From: Bremia lactucae
Taxonomy: Eukaryota > Oomycota > Peronosporomycetes > Peronosporales > Peronosporaceae
Direction of reading: 5' to 3'
NCBI RefSeq assembly: GCF_004359215.1
Contig: NC_090613.1
Location: forward strand, 3,974,464-3,986,010
DNA: 11,547 bases
The notes below the pieces were generated by a model. That model was not told the DNA's origin. It saw only the letters and a list, made by a program, of their open reading frames with translations, and made no database searches. Both the position numbers and the translations under genes were made by a program. Shown here piece by piece: positions 8,090 to 11,547 of this stretch. The number at the start of each line of letters is the position of its first letter. Positions within the stretch are counted from its first letter, which is position 1.

Positions 8090-8340
8090 TGAAAGCGTCT
8101 CAATTCATTTTATTCATGTCAGGTGCCATTTTTCATCTCGGAGGCATTCATACTTCTTTCGCTGTCTCCACGCAAGCAACACCACGTCAGAGATTGGTTT
8201 GTCGACATGATTTTGTTAAACTTTATCGACAAAACGTACTTGGGAAACTTGCCTCATTGCACGAGCAACGCTTTCATCTTAACACAGCATTAAAAACTGC
8301 CTGCCAATATCCTGCTTTTATTTTTTTGCGTTTTTCATAA
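8090..8340 (+). CDS. Possible small secreted protein or pseudogene fragment, 83 codons
   Basis: From the ATG at 8090 the frame encodes MKASQFILFMSGAIFHLGG..., a basic residue followed by a hydrophobic stretch of about 20 residues and small residues at SFAVS, which resembles a signal peptide cut near residue 25. The remaining 58 or so residues contain two Cys and no clear RXLR or EER motif; PRQRLVC is only loosely similar. The TAA at 8338-8340 ends it. The same frame continues to 8650 with four further stops (8368, 8491, 8536, 8650) and protein-like text between them such as NARNSFDHANINLFWES. It may therefore be the front of a longer decayed gene. The open frame also extends upstream of the ATG to about 8056. 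It could equally be a chance ORF. No function is proposed. Confidence 0.3.
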
Positions 8341-9009
8341 GAAGTCACGCACAAGTCTTTGCGAGAATGACGGCAAAGTCTGCTAAACTTAATGCCGCTA
8401 ATAAGAAATGCCAGGAATTCCTTCGACCATGCAAACATTAATCTATTCTGGGAGAGCACCGATGAGAATTTCTTGTTACCAGCTGGTATTTGAGAAAGAA
8501 ACGGTTGTAACTTCGAAGTCTTACCGCACCATCTGTAAAGTAGAATAATTCGCCTCACCAGCGGTGGATACAGCTGGAAATGGAGAATGTTCGCCGCATC
8601 GATATTATTAAATGAAAGCAGTTGTTTTGCAAGTTCAGCTTGCCAAGTTTAGAAAGCTAATTTCTTAAAGGAATGATAAAAGCATAGCAAAAAAAATGCA
8701 CCTCCCTCTTATTCTTGATTGTAAGGCGGATATCTTTAATTCTCGTGTTTTAAAGGCAATGAAGGGCTTACAAGCATCGAAGGTTTTTTTGCGTATAAAG
8801 ATAATTATTTAGACATTGCAAGTGCTACGAGCTTCCGCAAAACGGCATTATTGATTGACCGTTCTCCTTTTTAAAATTCTTTGTTATTACTGCTTGAATT
8901 TATTGGCAAAAACAAGGAACCCTACAATGCAATAATTATTCTCTCGCCCTCTTTTCAAGCAATGCTCTTAAAACTCCCGACCAAGCTGTGTTTGTTTCGT
9001 CGTCATACT
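8341..9009. other. Intergenic DNA with possible coding remnants, no recognised gene
   Basis: Plus-strand protein-like runs occur at 8371-8490, 8539-8649 (GGYSWKWRMFAASILLNES) and from 8881 (LLLLEFIGKNKEPYNAIIILSPSFQA), all interrupted by stops or frame changes. The last runs into the antisense of the membrane-protein gene, so part of its length is a shadow. The density of stops is only modestly below chance. This is also the 3' flank of the minus-strand gene ending at 9010; no clear polyadenylation signal was seen. Confidence 0.35.
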
Positions 9010-10660
9010 TTACTCGTTTCGTTGCTTGATAATAAACCGAACCGTCTCTCCTTGTTCGTTATAACCCATTGGGCGCGTATGCATCAACACGTTCGTGAGC
9101 ACGGGAATCTTAAATATCAAAAACGGAAATGAAAATAATCCGTAAGCCGTGCGAATCCAGTAAAACAGTGCCTGCCGCTGCCACGAGTCCAATGGCAGCC
9201 ACAGTACAAGACACGCAAGCGCCATTGTGATGATAAAAATTAGTGTTTCGTACCCACAAAACTTCAAAAGGTACCCGCCTCGATCCAAATGAACAATATT
9301 ACCAAAAGCATCCCGAAAGACACGACAATCTTCGTTTTCAACATCCTTTAAGCGCAATCGAACTGCTTCTGGCGGACGAGCTGTGTATGGCAAGCGAAAG
9401 AAAGCGGCCCAAACCAGCAGAATCTGGAGAGCAAAGAAACACGCCGAGCCTTCAGTTAATGCAGGTCCCATATTGCCTTGACAAGCAAGCATGGAGCCAA
9501 GCACAATACACTTGACGTACAATAGGACGCCTAAAGTCATGTGAATAAGTCCAAGTGTGATAAATTGTGCTGCTTTAAATCCAACAATAAATTGACATAA
9601 TTGATGTTCATTCGTCTTGTCTTTAATCAAGAATAAAAAGATCCACCATAATTGTCCCACAACGGGTAAAAGACCCACACTTGTATACACCCCCCACCAT
9701 GGGTCTTTAAACGATCGCCAAATGGTCTTATTATGTGGAAACAAGTGATGTAAAATATGTCCCCGTACCGCTCGAAAGACGCTAAAGCGTCGAGTTGCGA
9801 TTGAAAAGCTCGGTGCGTCACTTTGACTGTTTAAAGAAGAAGCACAACATTCGTCTTGGGTTGTTGGGTGTGCCATGTTTTCCATGTCACTCTTTAGTGA
9901 CTCGTTTCTAAAAAGATCGCGTGTTTTTCTTAAAATTTCCATTTCGACATCTGGCATGAATTGTTCAATTCCAATATCAATATTCATCTGTAGCCATTGT
10001 GTGAGTAAAACGATATACTAATTCTCACGTGTCACACAGTCGTACCTTGAGATACTTTGGCATATCGGGGTCTTTAAGCTTCTCTTTAAGCCGTGATGCG
10101 ACAATGTGTAATGCGCGTTCTAATACCGTTCGAACACTGCGTTGCATGGCCAATTGCACCTCGTCTTTCGTATCTTTGGCAATGTGGTTTAATCGCTTGC
10201 CAGTGGATACAATCATAGAGCTCGTACTGCCAACAAGATCGCGCCAAGCTGATGGCATTAACGCTGCAGCTTGCTCGGCAGCGTCTAGCACGTGTTTCTC
10301 GGGAAAAATGTCGGGAAACACGCGCTTATACTCTTGCGCAAAGACCTGAACGTCTCGAATCCTTAATTCTGGATTCCTCGTTTCGTCGTCGTTAAGCGCG
10401 TCGTTCATGTCACTACTTGGTCGTTTCTGCAGGTTCTTGTTGACCAAATTGCGCCAAAAGCGCCGCATTTCGAGCCGCTGGGGGGTCGTCAAGTGTGGCA
10501 TGTTCTCCATCGCTTGATAAAAGAGCTCCGTAGTCACAAGCCGCTCTGCCGACTCGTCTTCGTGATCATCAAGCTCTTCCCGTTTATGGAGGAATGAAAA
10601 CACAAACATACTCGCCGACATGGCTACCGCCCCATATAGTAGCCGCGCATCTTGCAACAT
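9010..10660 (-). CDS. Multi-pass membrane protein of unknown function, two exons, about 530 residues
   Basis: Exon 1 runs 10660-10046 (205 codons) and exon 2 runs 9987-9010 (325 codons plus TAA), joined by a 58-nt intron. The start at 10660 is in good context (GCCATGT). Residues 8-24 are hydrophobic and may be a signal anchor. Next come an acidic stretch (DDHEDESAE) and a long helical soluble region that crosses the splice junction. From about residue 303 there are four or five hydrophobic segments, at roughly 303-326, 338-365, 383-403, 445-470 and 477-502. A loop with REDAFGNIV-like text (CRVFRDAFGNIVHLDRGGY) lies between the third and fourth. I do not recognise a named domain; it resembles conserved hypothetical oomycete membrane proteins, which is memory only. 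It could be two genes with 37 bp between them, but the in-frame consensus splice makes one gene far likelier. It is divergent from the VHS gene. Confidence 0.8.
9988..10045 (-). other. Predicted 58-nt spliceosomal intron
   Basis: On the minus strand the sequence after codon AAG is GTACGACTGTG and the intron ends ...CTCACACAATGGCTACAG directly before ATGAATATT. It has a GT donor, a CTCAC branch-like element about 18 nt before the AG, and a pyrimidine-containing TTTTACTC stretch. Removal leaves both flanking frames in phase 0. Without splicing, exon 1 would end after seven more codons at a TGA (10025-10027). Oomycete introns are commonly about 60-90 nt. Confidence 0.8.
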
Positions 10661-10759
10661 GGCTTACGTATTAGTCCGTGCTCTTAAACTGTCGAATTTT
10701 TCGATTTGAGCTCAAATCCTATTTTTTGTCGTCTTTTTGGCTACATTAGTCTATAAAAC
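10661..10759. promoter_or_regulatory. Compact divergent promoter between the membrane-protein and VHS genes
   Basis: Only 99 bp separate the two start codons, so both promoters and both 5' leaders must fit here or overlap the genes. It contains a perfect 16-bp palindrome, GATTTGAGCTCAAATC (10703-10718), overlapping a small TCGAA-TTT-TTCGA inverted repeat (10692-10704). A T-rich stretch lies at 10721-10738 and a CTACATTAG string at 10741-10749 loosely resembles the oomycete initiator. TATAAAA at 10753-10759 touches the start codon and is too close to act as a TATA box. Confidence 0.6.
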
Positions 10760-11547
10760 ATGGCCGACGACATGTTAAAGCTCGCGGAGGTCGAGAACCT
10801 CGTCGCACGCGCTACAGATGAAGCCCTTGATGGACCCGAGTGGGCTCTTAATATGGCACTATGTGATTACGCAAATGCGTATCAGTCCATTTGTGACGAT
10901 ATTGTGCGGCTTTTACAACGGCAGTTGCAAAGTGGGAACCCTAAAGTGACGTTCTTGGCACTGGTGCTTACCGAGACCGTGGTAAAGAACGGACCCGCTC
11001 TAATCTACAGCTCCGTCGCATCTCGCTGCTTTCTACACCAGGTAGCCATTCTATCCAATGGAAGCTTGGGCGTGGATGTCCAGCATCAAGCGCTAATCCT
11101 AATTCGTCAATGGGCCGATGCATTTCAAAGTGGCGCGTTTTACGACATTTATCAACAGCTTCAAGTACAAGGCGTGGTTTTTCCTGAGCTTGAAAACAAT
11201 GCGCCAGTCTTTACGCCACCATCGTCTACTACGTCGCTGAAAGAAGAGATGGCTCTTAAACCAAAGCGACACTCAAGAGAGCAGCAATTGCAGAAATTAC
11301 ACGCCGATTTAAAGGTCGTACAGCAAAAAATTAAAATATTACGAGATTTGTATGCGTCAACTCAAGATGAAAAAGAATTGGACGATGTCGTGGATTTTTT
11401 GCGACAGTGTCAACCTCGAATGAATACGCTCATTGAAGGAGGGATTATGGGCAAAGTTGACGAGTATACTTTAGAAGAGTGTTTAAATGTACGTGAGGAT
11501 ATATTGTGGCAATTTGTGATGTGAGTGGCTTGTGATGGACGTTGGGG
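10760..11547 (+). CDS. VHS and GAT-like domain protein (TOM1/HRS/GGA type), 3' end beyond window
   Basis: Likely an adaptor that binds ubiquitinated cargo or phosphoinositide at endosomes and helps sort membrane proteins. Residues 10-145 form a VHS domain: ATDEALDGPEWALNMALCD at the start, NPKVTFLALVLTETVVKNG in the middle, VQHQALILIRQWADAF, and FPELENNAPVFTPP at the end, which is the usual close of VHS domains before a linker. Residues 170-253 look like a GAT three-helix bundle (LHADLKVVQQKIKILRDLY, DVVDFLRQCQPRMNTLI, LEECLNVREDIL). The start is in a strong context (AAAACATGGCC). A stop is read at 11522-11524, giving 254 residues, but the sequence there is GAT|GTGAGT, a good splice donor at 11521, and GAT domains usually continue past this point. 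I therefore treat the gene as continuing. ESCRT-0 or TOM1-like roles are inferred from family. Confidence 0.88.
11521..11526 (+). other. Probable splice donor GTGAGT ending exon 1 of the VHS gene
   Basis: GTGAGT begins after 761 coding nucleotides (phase 2). The apparent TGA stop lies within it. An intron here would remove the stop and let the GAT region finish in the next exon, outside the window. Confidence 0.6.

Noticed and set aside
8274..8558. 94-codon minus-strand ORF
   Set aside because: No recognisable domain, and it overlaps the slightly more protein-like plus-strand frame; chance is likely.
9243..9515. 90-codon plus-strand ORF
   Set aside because: Antisense shadow of exon 2 of the membrane-protein gene.
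9977..9997. Six-codon upstream ORF (MATDEY) overlapping the second minus-strand ORF start
   Set aside because: It disappears if 9988-10045 is an intron, which is the better explanation.
10029..10349. 106-codon plus-strand ORF
   Set aside because: Antisense shadow of exon 1 of the membrane-protein gene.
10753..10759. TATAAAA as a TATA box
   Set aside because: It directly abuts the start codon, leaving no room for a transcription start downstream.

Overview
The window looks like nuclear DNA of an oomycete, of the Phytophthora or downy mildew type. The retrotransposon remains carry gag, reverse transcriptase and integrase wording that I associate with oomycete Ty3/gypsy and Ty1/copia families. 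One LTR has the TGTAACGGGG...CCCCGTTACA ends I associate with oomycete gypsy elements. The host genes are packed closely and have at least one short GT...AG intron. There is no sign of bacterial operon structure. The species assignment is inference from memory; no search was run.

Layout. Positions 1-800 (minus) hold the end of a decayed Ty1/copia pol gene. Positions 800-1137 have no recognised gene. From about 1138 to 7652 lies a large, badly decayed Ty3/gypsy element read on the minus strand. Its upstream LTR is at the right (7053-7652), followed by gag (about 7020 to 5470) and integrase (about 4170 to 3420). The integrase C-terminal region and chromodomain follow (about 3230 to 2330), and a partial LTR copy lies at the left (1138-1449). 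Three things disrupt it. A solo LTR (6125-6573) with perfect 5-bp target duplications sits in gag. The block with pre-RT linker, RT and RNase H (about 4400-5465) reads on the plus strand, and flipping it would restore the canonical gag-RT-RNase H-integrase order. The RT core, including the expected YxDD region, is deleted near 5206-5218. A perfect 21-bp hairpin (3041-3087) lies in the integrase C-terminal region. About 850 bp (1450-2300) between the chromodomain and the left LTR copy is unexplained.

Positions 7653-9000 contain no gene I recognise. They hold open-frame remnants, including an 83-codon frame with a signal-peptide-like N-terminus. From about 9010 onward the DNA is ordinary gene space. 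A minus-strand gene (10660 to 9010) appears as two adjacent open frames, but a 58-nt GT...AG intron (10045 to 9988) joins them in frame into one protein of about 530 residues with several membrane spans. Ninety-nine bp away, a divergent plus-strand gene starting at 10760 encodes a VHS plus GAT-like protein of the TOM1/HRS/GGA type, with a likely role in endosomal sorting. Its apparent stop at 11522-11524 overlaps a good splice donor, so the gene probably continues beyond the window.

I found no tRNA, rRNA, CRISPR array or clearly new molecular system. The points most worth following are the gene-model corrections, the inverted RT block, the hairpin and the clean solo-LTR insertion.
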